Shown here piece by piece: positions 27,543 through 35,465 of a stretch of 64,000 nt of DNA. The stretch's first letter is position 1; every line of letters begins with the position of its first letter. Under the pieces are notes generated by a model that saw only the letters and a list, made by a program, of their open reading frames with translations, did not search any database and was not told the DNA's origin. Source of the DNA: Aquitalea aquatilis (GTDB lineage Bacteria; Pseudomonadota; Gammaproteobacteria; Burkholderiales; Chromobacteriaceae); contig NZ_CP039731.1 in NCBI RefSeq assembly GCF_005155025.1, positions 3,596,001 to 3,660,000 of the forward strand, written 5' to 3'. The position numbers were made by a program, and so were the translations under genes.

Positions 27543-29690
27543 TTAGTTCTTATCGCTCACCAGCGCTTCGGCACGCTGGCGGATGGTACGACGCTCACGC
27601 CGGCAGGCGTGCTGGATCAACTGGGGAATGTCCAGCACCAGCGCCGGCTTGCCATTGCCGAGGATGGTGGAGCCACTGATTCCCCGCAGTGACTTGAAAA
27701 TCTCGCCCAGCGGCTTGATGACTGCTTGTACTTCGCCCATCAGCTTGTCCACCACGATGCCGGCACGATGCTCGCCGTAATGGACAATGACGATAAACTC
27801 CGGCCCGCTGGCCGGCGGCAGGCCGAACAGCTCGCGTAGCGAGACAAAGGGCAGCCAGTCGCCACGCAGGTTTACCTGGCGGGTGTGCTGGTTCATGGCC
27901 TCCTGCGGCATGTCGACGCATTCGATCATCATGTCCAGCGGCATCACCAGCGCCGAGTCGTTTACCTCCACCCGGAAGCCATCGATGATGGCCAGCGTCA
28001 GCGGCAGCCGCAGGCGGAAGGTGGAGCCGACGCCCGGCGTGGACTGGATTTCGATTTCGCCGCGCAGCGCCTCGATATTGCGTTTCACCACATCCATGCC
28101 GACTCCGCGACCGGACAGGTCGCTCACCGCGTCGGCAGTAGAAAAGCCCGGCAGGAAAATCAGCTGCAGGATGTCCTGGTCGCTCAGCGGCCGGCCGTCG
28201 GCCAGCAAGCCACGCTCGGTAGCCTTGGCCAGCACCTTGTCGCGATTGATGCCGCCACCATCGTCACTGACTTCCACCACCACCGAACCGGCATCGTGAT
28301 AGGCATTGAGCGTGATGGTGCCCACTTCCGGCTTGCCGGCGGCACGCCGCTTGTCCGCCTGTTCCAGCCCGTGATCAACGGCATTGCGCACGATGTGCAT
28401 CAGCGGGTCGGTCAGCTTTTCCACCATGGACTTGTCGATTTCGGTGTCAGCCCCCTTGATCTCCAGCTGGATGGCCTTGTCCAGTTGCCGCGAGACTTCA
28501 CGCACCATGCGCGGGAAGCGGCTGAACACCTCATCCACCGGCACCATGCGCAGGGTCAGCGCGTCATCGCGAATGCTTTCCACCAGGGTATTGATGATGG
28601 CCACCGACTCCAGCAGCTCGGCATCGCCACGGCTTTGCGCAATCAGCTTGGTGCCGGACGAGGCAATCACCAGCTCGCCCACCCGGTTGATCAGCCGGTC
28701 CAGCTTGCTGGCCTCGATGCGGATGTACTGGTTTTCACTGCGCGGCACGGCCTTGGCCGCCGCGCTGGCACTGGCTACCGGCTTGTCTTCATCCACCACG
28801 GCGGGCTGAGTCTCCAGCGGCACATCCTCGCGGACGCGCAGGGCCTCCTCCGGCGTCAGCGCCGCACGTTGCAGCCAGCGCTGCAACTGCTCGGGCTCAT
28901 CCAGCCGTTGCCACGCGGCGCGGTAATCTGCCAGCGGCGCATGCGGCGGCAGGATGCAGATCAGGCTTTCTTCCTCGATGAATTCAAAGGTGCCGGCGAT
29001 CTTGTCCAGGCTTTCGTCGGAATCCAGCGCCAGGTCCAGGCCGATGAAGCACTCGGTCGGGTCCAGTTCTTCCAGCTGGGGCGTGGCACGCCAGACCAGC
29101 TCGATGCAGCGCACCTCGCCCAGCTGCCCCAGATAGCGCAAGAAGGACAAGGGATCAAAACCATGGCGAAAGGTGTCGGGATGAAAACGCAGCGACAGCT
29201 GCCAGTACGGGCTCTGGCTTTGCTCTGCCGTCGCCGGCAGCTCGGCGGCGACCGGACTGGTCACTGCAAGGACCGGAGCCGTCACCCCGGCAGTGGAGGA
29301 TGACTGCTGGTAGGCACTGAGCCACTTGAGCAGTGCTGCGCCTTCCGGCAGGTCCTGCACCGCCTGCTCCTCATTGCCGTTGGCGGCCTCCAGCAGCAGG
29401 CGCAGGTGGTCGTTGCAGTTGAGCAGCAGATTGACCAGGTCATCACTGAGCTCGACCTCGCCCGAGCGCAGGCGCTCCAGCACGTTCTCCACCACATGAG
29501 CGAAGCGCACCAGCGCGTCCAGCCCGAAAATACCGGCCGAACCCTTGATGGTATGGGCAGTACGAAACAGCAGATTGAAAGTTTCCGCATTGGGCGGATA
29601 GATGTCCGGGTGCAGCAGCGCATTTTCCAGCGCCGTGCACAATTCCTGGGACTCTTCAAAGAAGATGGCCTTGGCCTTGCTCAGATCCAT
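27543..29690 (-). CDS. cheA: Chemotaxis histidine kinase CheA
   Basis: Soluble histidine kinase of the array, 715 residues. The P1 Hpt domain has phospho-His at H46 in FRTAHTIKGSAGIFG. The P2-like region (~165-290, with FRHGFDPLSFLRYLGQLGEV) is of the type found in alternative, non-E. coli CheA proteins. Then come the P3 dimerisation domain, the P4 ATPase (N box HIVRNAVDHGLE, G boxes VSDDGGGINRD and GRGVGMDVVK) and a C-terminal CheW-like P5. ATG at 29690 has AGAGGA and lies 2 nt after the STAS gene. The frame is open for 90 more codons, but that overlaps STAS and is rejected. Confidence 0.95.
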   Translation of the reverse strand: MDLSKAKAIFFEESQELCTALENALLHPDIYPPNAETFNLLFRTAHTIKGSAGIFGLDALVRFAHVVENVLERLRSGEVELSDDLVNLLLNCNDHLRLLLEAANGNEEQAVQDLPEGAALLKWLSAYQQSSSTAGVTAPVLAVTSPVAAELPATAEQSQSPYWQLSLRFHPDTFRHGFDPLSFLRYLGQLGEVRCIELVWRATPQLEELDPTECFIGLDLALDSDESLDKIAGTFEFIEEESLICILPPHAPLADYRAAWQRLDEPEQLQRWLQRAALTPEEALRVREDVPLETQPAVVDEDKPVASASAAAKAVPRSENQYIRIEASKLDRLINRVGELVIASSGTKLIAQSRGDAELLESVAIINTLVESIRDDALTLRMVPVDEVFSRFPRMVREVSRQLDKAIQLEIKGADTEIDKSMVEKLTDPLMHIVRNAVDHGLEQADKRRAAGKPEVGTITLNAYHDAGSVVVEVSDDGGGINRDKVLAKATERGLLADGRPLSDQDILQLIFLPGFSTADAVSDLSGRGVGMDVVKRNIEALRGEIEIQSTPGVGSTFRLRLPLTLAIIDGFRVEVNDSALVMPLDMMIECVDMPQEAMNQHTRQVNLRGDWLPFVSLRELFGLPPASGPEFIVIVHYGEHRAGIVVDKLMGEVQAVIKPLGEIFKSLRGISGSTILGNGKPALVLDIPQLIQHACRRERRTIRQRAEALVSDKN

Positions 29691-29692
29691 TG

Positions 29693-29992
29693 CTAATCCT
29701 CTGCGTGTGGCGGCAACGACATGCCGATCAACAGCCCTATTTCGTCCAGCACCGGACTGCTGCCAAACAGCCGCAACACGTGCCCGGCTGCGGCGGATTT
29801 GGCCTGCAGCAACAGCAATAGCTGCAGACCGCAGCCATCCAGTTCGCTCAGTGCGGATAAGTCCAGCTGCACCCGTGGGTACTGCAGCAAGCCGAGCAAG
29901 GCATCCTGCACTTCGTGCATGGTGTAGATCGTCAGCTCGCCGCTGAAGGCGGCCTGACACACATCCTGCTCATGACTGAGGGTCAGCGACAT
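29693..29992 (-). CDS. STAS-domain protein of the chemosensory operon
   Basis: Small cytoplasmic STAS-fold protein of 99 residues, the fold of anti-anti-sigma factors such as SpoIIAA. Visible are FSGELTIYTMHEVQDALLGL and VQLDLSALSELDGCGLQLLL. The position normally occupied by the phosphorylatable Ser reads DGCGLQ, where the family usually has D-S-x-G/A; here a Cys stands close to that point. It lies between cheY and cheA, 2 nt before cheA, with its own GAGAGG. Such STAS genes accompany some alternative che clusters; their role is unclear, possibly binding CheA or the array. Confidence 0.85.
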   Translation of the reverse strand: MSLTLSHEQDVCQAAFSGELTIYTMHEVQDALLGLLQYPRVQLDLSALSELDGCGLQLLLLLQAKSAAAGHVLRLFGSSPVLDEIGLLIGMSLPPHAED

Positions 29993-30003
29993 GGCAGGAC
30001 CTC

Positions 30004-30375
30004 TCAGGGCTGAATCAGCTTGGCTACCGCATCCAGCAGCTTCACCGGATCAAACGGCTTGACCACCCACGCCTTGGCACCGGCTTCGCGCCCCTGGTTT
30101 TTCTTGTCGTCACTGCCCTCGGTAGTCAGCATGATGACGGGCAGAAAACGGGTGGCCGGGCCTTCGCGCAAGCGCTTGAGCAAGGTGATGCCATCCATGC
30201 CGGGCATGTTGACATCGGAAATCACCAGATTGACGCGGGTACCTTGCAGCTTGTACAGGGCATCATTGCCGTCCAAGGCTTCGATCACGTTATAACCGGC
30301 GCCTTTGAGCGCGATACTGACGGTCGCCCTGATGCTGGCGGAATCGTCCACAATCAATACGGATTTGCTGGCCAT
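30004..30375 (-). CDS. cheY: CheY-family response regulator
   Basis: Single receiver domain of 123 residues. Acidic pair D10-D11 ([14 protein letters not shown]), phospho-acceptor D54 in LVISDVNMPGMDG, Thr in MLTTEGSDDKK, and Lys in WVVKPFDPVKLL. No output domain, so it acts by protein contact, for example with the flagellar motor or another effector. GGGAGAG precedes the ATG at 30375. The gene is 60 nt downstream of the MCP-like gene and 11 nt upstream of STAS. It is the likely target of the CheZ-like motif described for the upstream protein. Confidence 0.94.
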   Translation of the reverse strand: MASKSVLIVDDSASIRATVSIALKGAGYNVIEALDGNDALYKLQGTRVNLVISDVNMPGMDGITLLKRLREGPATRFLPVIMLTTEGSDDKKNQGREAGAKAWVVKPFDPVKLLDAVAKLIQP

Positions 30376-30435
30376 TTTCGGCTCTCCCTGGCAATGAAAT
30401 GGTTCTGCTACCGATGCCGGACCTGCGTCCTGGGC

Positions 30436-31593
30436 TTAGAAGAAATCCACATCCCCATTGGACGCCGCCACGGCCTGCTGACTGCCACCCTTGTGCAGTG
30501 CCGCCTGTTCCAGCGTGGTATAGGTGGATTCAAGACGCCGCAGCCATTCGGCTGGGCTGGCGACCGGCAGGCTCTGCCCCTGGCGCACGGCATCGCGCAA
30601 TGCCTGCACATGGCCATGCATCAACTGCAGGTCGTTGCCGACGTGCTGCAAGATCTGGCACACCCGGTCCTGATACTGCATGGCAATCAGCGAGGTATTC
30701 AGATCCCCCTCCACCTGCTTGCCGTGCAATTGCATGTCGTGATTGATGGTGGCCAACTGGCCGGCCGCCTGGCTGAAATCCTGCACCGAGGCATCCAGCA
30801 GCTGCAGGGCGCTTTTGCCTTTTTGCACGTCTTGCGCACCCAGCTCCAGCGTGCTGCTGCGGGTGCGCTCCAGCGCGGCATTGATGATTTCCACCTTTTC
30901 GGTCATGCGCAGCCCGGTTTGCGCCGACAGCAGCGACAACTTGCGCACCTCGTCGGCCACCACGGCAAAACCGCGACCGAATTCACCGACCCGTGCGGCT
31001 TCGATACTGGCGTTCAAGGCCAGCAGATTGGTCTGGCTGGAAATCTTGCCGACATCCTCGGCCATGGTGCGCAGTTCAGCAGAAAAGGTGGTCAGGCTGG
31101 CGACTTCATCGATGATGATCTGGCGGTGGCTGACGATCTCGGCCAGCACCTGGGCAATTTCCTGGCTGCGCTGGCGTGCTGCATCCACCAACCCGCCCAG
31201 GCTGTCGCTACCCGCCTCACCGCTTGCCGACCGTGAAGAGTCAATCGTCGCGTGCAGGCCGCCGGCAATATCGGCCAGGCTCTGCGCCACCTGGTTGCCA
31301 CCCTGGGTGGACTGCGCGATGACCAATTGCAGATTGCCGCCCCACTTCTGGATCACCTGCTCGATCAGGTTGAGCTGGCCATCCAGTTCATGCGGTGCGC
31401 TGGTGTTTTCCGGCGAGGGTTCAGACGTGGTATTTGCCGGCTCGGCAGGCTTGGCGCTGACCAGCAACAGCAGGGTGGCGCTGACCAGAAACGAGAAAAT
31501 CACCAGCAGCCAGAGCGGCAGAGCATGGTTTCCCAGCCAGACCAGGACATTGGCGGACGCCAAGATGGCCAGACTCAATCCCCGTGACACCAT
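30436..31593 (-). CDS. Membrane-anchored MCP-like protein with CheZ-type DxxxQ motif (possible receptor-phosphatase fusion)
   Basis: 385 residues, first gene of the chemosensory operon. Two adjacent membrane helices (~5-22 and ~26-47) leave almost no periplasmic part, so sensing would be cytoplasmic or membrane-based; there is no HAMP. Residues ~180-220 form a canonical MCP tip ([18 protein letters not shown], then [13 protein letters not shown]) able to bind CheA/CheW. C-terminal to it, residues 305-315 read [11 protein letters not shown]. Aligned with the E. coli CheZ active-site helix (FQDLTGQVI), it keeps the catalytic Asp and Gln spacing (D309, Q313). The last residues, NGDVDFF, resemble the acidic/aromatic CheY-binding tail of CheZ. 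MCP family membership is firm; phosphatase function is inference. ATG at 31593 has GGGGGTG. Confidence 0.8.
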   Translation of the reverse strand: MVSRGLSLAILASANVLVWLGNHALPLWLLVIFSFLVSATLLLLVSAKPAEPANTTSEPSPENTSAPHELDGQLNLIEQVIQKWGGNLQLVIAQSTQGGNQVAQSLADIAGGLHATIDSSRSASGEAGSDSLGGLVDAARQRSQEIAQVLAEIVSHRQIIIDEVASLTTFSAELRTMAEDVGKISSQTNLLALNASIEAARVGEFGRGFAVVADEVRKLSLLSAQTGLRMTEKVEIINAALERTRSSTLELGAQDVQKGKSALQLLDASVQDFSQAAGQLATINHDMQLHGKQVEGDLNTSLIAMQYQDRVCQILQHVGNDLQLMHGHVQALRDAVRQGQSLPVASPAEWLRRLESTYTTLEQAALHKGGSQQAVAASNGDVDFF

Positions 31594-31703
31594 GTTGACA
31601 CCCCCACCCGCTATCGCTTTCACGGCACAGCAGGTGGCCGCAGGCGTACCCACGGCGATTGCATCCTGTATGCACAAGCGAATTTATTGAAATTGGATCA
31701 GCT

Positions 31704-31711
31704 TTATCGGC
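31704..31711 (-). promoter_or_regulatory. Perfect FliA (sigma-28) -10 element upstream of the chemosensory operon
   Basis: On the minus strand GCCGATAA matches the sigma-28 -10 consensus in all eight positions. The sequence where the -35 should lie (GGCCGGTT against TAAAGTTT) keeps only part of the consensus. Predicted start is about 105 nt before the MCP-like ATG. If active, it ties the operon to flagellar gene control. Confidence 0.4.
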
Positions 31712-32100
31712 AGATTTTGCCAAACCGGCCTTGTTAGCTGCTGTTGTTCAATAAAGTTCAGCATCCCCAGGCTGTCAATGTGGATTTGAAATTAATTCAT
31801 TATTTTACATATTTCATTAACAGTAATATTGATGGTGCTTTTAGCTGCAAGCCGCCGATAGCGATGTCCGGCAGATTGCGCAGCAGGTAACACCGCAAGG
31901 TCATCTTGCTATTCTTGACCAACACGCGCGAGGCAGAACACCAGCAGCGACCGCCAGCCCACTGACGGAGAGTGCGGAAAAATCCGCTGTGCGGCAAAAG
32001 TCAACCGCCGCCCGGCCATCCGCCCGACAAGCCACAACACCCCTGCGCGGCCCTTCACAAAAAGCGCCATTGCGCGTACCATCCCGCCTCGCTTTTCGGG
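31712..32100. other. Intergenic region between the chemosensory operon and the Hsp70-like gene
   Basis: About 390 nt without a supported gene. The stretch 31740-31850 is AT-rich (for example TTCATTATTTTACATATTTCATT) and the remainder has normal GC. It must contain the divergent promoter of the Hsp70-like gene; I cannot pick a convincing -35/-10 pair. Confidence 0.4.
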
Positions 32101-33375
32101 ATGGCATCAATGACTACTAGCAGCGCTGCGCAGGCATGCGGCATCGACTTCGGCACCTCCAATTCCACGGTTGGCTGGCTGCGCCCTGGCGCAGACACCC
32201 TGATTCCGCTGGAAGACGGCAAGATCACCCTGCCCTCGGTTGTCTTTTTCAATTACGAAGAGGACCACTCGGTATTTGGCCGCCGCGCCCTGCTGGAATA
32301 CACCGAAGGCTATGAAGGGCGCCTGATGCGCTCGCTGAAAAGCCTGCTGGGCAGTAGCCTGATCGACAGCCAGACCGAGGTACAAGGCCGCGCCCTGCCG
32401 TTTCGCCATCTGCTCACCCTGTTCATCCAGGAGGTCAAGCAGCGCGCCGACCGTGCCGCTGGCCGCCCCTTCGAACAAGTGGTGCTGGGCCGCCCGGTGT
32501 TCTTTGTCGATGACAACCCCAAGGCCGACGCGCTGGCGGAAGAAACCCTGGCGCAGATTGCCCGCCAGGTGGGCTTCAAGGAGATTTCCTTCCAGTTCGA
32601 ACCACTGGCAGCCGCCTTTGACTACGAATCCTCCATTACCCGCGAAGAGCTGGTGCTGATCGTCGATATCGGCGGCGGCACTTCGGACTTTTCGCTGGTG
32701 CGCCTGTCGCCGGAAAGACGTGAGCTGGACGACCGCCGCGCGGACATCCTGGCCACCGGCGGCGTGCATATCGGCGGTACCGACTTCGACAAGCAGCTGA
32801 GCCTGCACGGCGTGATGCCGCTGTTCGGCTTCAAGAGCCGCCTGCGCAACAATGCCGAAATGCCCTCGGCGCAATACTTCAACCTCGCCACCTGGCACAC
32901 CATCAACTTTGCCTACACCCGCAAGGCGTGGATGGATTTGCAGGATATTCATCGCGACGTGGAAGACCCGCGTGCGTTCGACCGCCTGTTCAAGCTGATT
33001 CAGGAACGCGCCGGCCACTGGCTGGCCATGCAGGTGGAGGAAGCCAAGATCGCCCTCTCCAGCCAGGAGCGCCATCAGCTGCAACTGGAACTAATCGAAG
33101 ACGGACTGTATGCCGAACTGCTGCGCCAACAGTTCAACCAGACCATTGACGGCATGCTGGGGCAGATCGGCAAAACCATTGGCAGCCTGCTGGCCGATGC
33201 CGGCATCAGCGCCAGCCAGATCGACACCGTGTTCTTTACCGGCGGCTCCAGCGGCGTCCCCGCGCTGCGTCAGTGCGTACAGCAACTGCTGCCCAATGCT
33301 CACCACGTGGAGGGCAATCTGTTTGGCAGCATTGGCAGCGGCCTGGCCATCGAAGCGAAAAAACGCTACGGCTGA
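32101..33375 (+). CDS. yegD: YegD-type short Hsp70-like protein
   Basis: Actin/Hsp70-fold ATPase of 424 residues. Phosphate 1 loop GIDFGTSNSTVGW is at residue ~14, phosphate 2 is LIVDIGGGTSDFSLVRL near 190, GGVHIGGTDFDKQLS follows, and the adenosine motif is FFTGGSSGVPALRQ near 385. It ends just after the nucleotide-binding domain; the DnaK substrate-binding domain and lid are absent, as in E. coli YegD. Function in the cell is poorly defined. I start at ATG 32101; ATG 32110 is also possible. It stands alone, with a terminator behind it. Confidence 0.85.
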   Translation: MASMTTSSAAQACGIDFGTSNSTVGWLRPGADTLIPLEDGKITLPSVVFFNYEEDHSVFGRRALLEYTEGYEGRLMRSLKSLLGSSLIDSQTEVQGRALPFRHLLTLFIQEVKQRADRAAGRPFEQVVLGRPVFFVDDNPKADALAEETLAQIARQVGFKEISFQFEPLAAAFDYESSITREELVLIVDIGGGTSDFSLVRLSPERRELDDRRADILATGGVHIGGTDFDKQLSLHGVMPLFGFKSRLRNNAEMPSAQYFNLATWHTINFAYTRKAWMDLQDIHRDVEDPRAFDRLFKLIQERAGHWLAMQVEEAKIALSSQERHQLQLELIEDGLYAELLRQQFNQTIDGMLGQIGKTIGSLLADAGISASQIDTVFFTGGSSGVPALRQCVQQLLPNAHHVEGNLFGSIGSGLAIEAKKRYG

Positions 33376-33383
33376 CAGATGCA

Positions 33384-33413
33384 AAAAGGGCTGCCCAAAC
33401 GGAGCAGCCCTTT
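33384..33413 (+). terminator. Terminator of the Hsp70-like gene
   Basis: AAAGGGCTGC / GCAGCCCTTT, 10-bp stem with a 9-nt loop, A-rich on the left and TTT on the right. Convergent with the small gene at 33434-33784, so it may serve both. Confidence 0.78.
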
Positions 33414-33433
33414 GACAAAGAAGGTGCAGTGAA

Positions 33434-33784
33434 TCAGCCCTGGCGCTTGCGCGGGGCTTTTTTTGTGGCTGCCGGCGGCAGGTCGAGATCAAACAGCATG
33501 CCGGTGCGCCCGGTCTGCGACTGGCAGGCAATCTGCAGCGCACGGTTGATCGCTTCCTTCTTGCTCACCCCCCACCACTCGATCATCTTGTCCAGCGACT
33601 TCTGTGCATCACGACTCAACTCCACCGTCACCGACAGCTCCTGCAAGCGGTTGCGGCGCTGCTCGCGGCTGCGGCGCTTGCGCTCGGCCACCGTCATGGC
33701 GCGCTCGCCCAGCGGCTTGCGTCCGGGCTTTTTCTGCACGCCGCCAATCAGGTCGAAGGTGTAGTGATCGCAGGGATCTTTCAT
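33434..33784 (-). CDS. Small basic protein, possibly ribbon-helix-helix DNA-binding
   Basis: Not recognised by name. 116 residues from ATG 33784 (MKDPCDHYTFDLIGG). A basic middle part (GRKPLGERAMTVAERKRRSR) is followed by LQELSVTVELSRDAQKSLDK and MIEWWGVSKKEAINRALQIA. A beta strand plus two helices of that shape is the pattern of CopG/MetJ-type ribbon-helix-helix domains. The C-terminus is Lys/Arg/Pro-rich. The frame is open to 33871 but starts better at 33784; no strong ribosome site. Nothing in 33785-34043 looks like a gene or a toxin partner. Confidence 0.5.
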   Translation of the reverse strand: MKDPCDHYTFDLIGGVQKKPGRKPLGERAMTVAERKRRSREQRRNRLQELSVTVELSRDAQKSLDKMIEWWGVSKKEAINRALQIACQSQTGRTGMLFDLDLPPAATKKAPRKRQG

Positions 33785-34043
33785 GGATGGGTGACGGGTC
33801 ACAATCAAGAGGGGCGCAAGAATACCACAAAGCCACGCCAGATGGGGCATACAGGCCCATCGCCCCTGCAATTAGTCGCTTCGCATAGCCTGCCCCGCCC
33901 AAGCAGCAATTCACGATTTAGCCAACGAAGGGTCAGCCAAGGCGAAAGGGCGTGAAAAAGCGCAATGGACAGGGCATCCATGAGCATGGTGAACGACCTG
34001 TCAACGCAGGATCACCCGAGTCTCGCAGAGCGTAAACAGGTTC

Positions 34044-34928
34044 TTACAGCGGATTGGCGCTGAAGGTATCGCACTGCGCGATATCACCACCGTCGAAACC
34101 ACGGCGGAACCAGCGCACGCGCTGCTCGCTGCTGCCGTGGGTGAAGGAATCCGGCACCACGGCCTGCCCGGCGGAACGCTGCAAGGTGTCATCGCCGATC
34201 TTGGAGGCCGCATTCAGCGCCGACTCCAGATCACCGCCCTCCAGAATGTGCCGCGCCTTGTCGGCATGGCTGCCCCACACCCCAGCAAAGCAGTCGGCCT
34301 GCAATTCCAGCCGCACCGACAAGGCATTGGCCTTGCGCTCCGAAGCACCACGCCGTGCCGCATCCACCTTGCCGGAAATACCCAGCAGGTTTTGCACATG
34401 GTGCCCCACCTCATGCGCAATCACATAAGCCTCGGCAAACTCGCCCGGTGCACCCAGCTGCTGATTCAGCGTGCGGTAGAAGGCCAGATCGATATACACC
34501 TTGCGGTCGGCCGGGCAATAAAACGGCCCCATGGCCGACTGCCCCTGACCACAGGCGGTCGGCGTGCTATTGCTGAACAACACCAGCTTGGGCTGCTGGT
34601 AGCTGGCACCGCGCTGCTGGAAAATCTGCCCCCACACATCCTCGGTATCCGCCAGCACCACGCGCACCAGCTTGGCCTCGCGCTGTTCTTCGGCAGAATG
34701 CACCTTGGGCTGCTGCGGCTGGGTCTGCACTTGCTGATGCCCGCCACCGCTCAGCGCCGAGATGACCTGCAGCGGGTTGGCACCAAACACCAGCCAGGCC
34801 ACCAGGCCAATGGCAATCGTACCCAGACCGATACCGCCGCCACCCAGCCTGAACCCGGGAGAGCCACCACCGCCCTCGTCACGGCGGTCTTCTACATTGT
34901 CACTTTCACGATTGCCATCCCAACGCAT
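34044..34928 (-). CDS. ypfJ: Neutral zinc metallopeptidase (YpfJ / putative metalloprotease family)
   Basis: Membrane-anchored putative zinc protease of 294 residues. Residues 1-35 are hydrophilic and Gly-rich (RRDEGGGGSPGFRLGGGG), one membrane helix lies at ~35-55, then an extracytoplasmic catalytic domain has HEVGHHVQNLLGISG, where the two His and Glu of HExxH are the zinc site. Conserved FCACGQ-like segments appear as STPTACGQGQSAMGPFYCP. Length and architecture match YpfJ. Substrate unknown. Not obviously in an operon with pgpA (21-nt gap, same direction). Confidence 0.88.
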   Translation of the reverse strand: MRWDGNRESDNVEDRRDEGGGGSPGFRLGGGGIGLGTIAIGLVAWLVFGANPLQVISALSGGGHQQVQTQPQQPKVHSAEEQREAKLVRVVLADTEDVWGQIFQQRGASYQQPKLVLFSNSTPTACGQGQSAMGPFYCPADRKVYIDLAFYRTLNQQLGAPGEFAEAYVIAHEVGHHVQNLLGISGKVDAARRGASERKANALSVRLELQADCFAGVWGSHADKARHILEGGDLESALNAASKIGDDTLQRSAGQAVVPDSFTHGSSEQRVRWFRRGFDGGDIAQCDTFSANPL

Positions 34929-34949
34929 GCCAGCTCTCCTTTTATCCGA

Positions 34950-35465
34950 TCAGGCCGGCAGATAGCCAGCCAGCAGCGCCTGCACCAGCAAGGCGAACAG
35001 CGCGGCAATGATGTCATCCAGCATCACGCCAAAGCCGCCATGTACCCGGCGGTCAAACCAGCCGATTGGCCAGGGTTTCACAATATCAAACAGGCGGAAC
35101 AAGGCAAAGGCCAGCAGCCAGCCCGCCCAACTGGCCGGCGCATACGCCAGCACCAGCAGCATGGCCACCACCTCGTCCCAGACGATGCCGCCGTAGTCGT
35201 GCACCCCCAGCGCATCGCCGGTTACCTGACACACCCACACCCCCAGCACAAACAACGGCAGGCATAACAAGGTCAAGCCCAGGCTGCCCACCCCCAACGC
35301 ATGCAGCAGGAAAAACAGCGGGTAAGCCACCAGCGTCCCCCAGGTGCCCGGGGCCTTGCGTGCCAGACCGCTACCAAAGCCAAAAGCCAGCAGGTGCGCC
35401 GGATGGCGACGCAGAAAAGCCCAATCGGGGCGGAAAGCCGGTGCCCGTTTATGCGAAGTGGTCAT
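34950..35465 (-). CDS. pgpA: Phosphatidylglycerophosphatase A
   Basis: Dephosphorylates phosphatidylglycerol phosphate, the last step to phosphatidylglycerol. 171 residues, polytopic membrane protein. Family motifs: GFGSGLARKAPGTWGTLVAY near residue 30, IVWDEVVAMLLV near 95 and LFRLFDIVKPWPIGWFDRR near 125, holding the conserved metal-binding acidic residues. Its ATG at 35465 lies 17 nt inside the end of thiL, the thiL-pgpA overlap commonly seen in proteobacteria. Confidence 0.94.
   Translation of the reverse strand: MTTSHKRAPAFRPDWAFLRRHPAHLLAFGFGSGLARKAPGTWGTLVAYPLFFLLHALGVGSLGLTLLCLPLFVLGVWVCQVTGDALGVHDYGGIVWDEVVAMLLVLAYAPASWAGWLLAFALFRLFDIVKPWPIGWFDRRVHGGFGVMLDDIIAALFALLVQALLAGYLPA

Noticed and set aside
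29691-29960. 90-residue N-terminal extension of CheA
   Set aside because: It would fully overlap the STAS gene in another frame, is Arg-rich and unlike any Hpt domain; the ATG at 29690 has a proper ribosome site.
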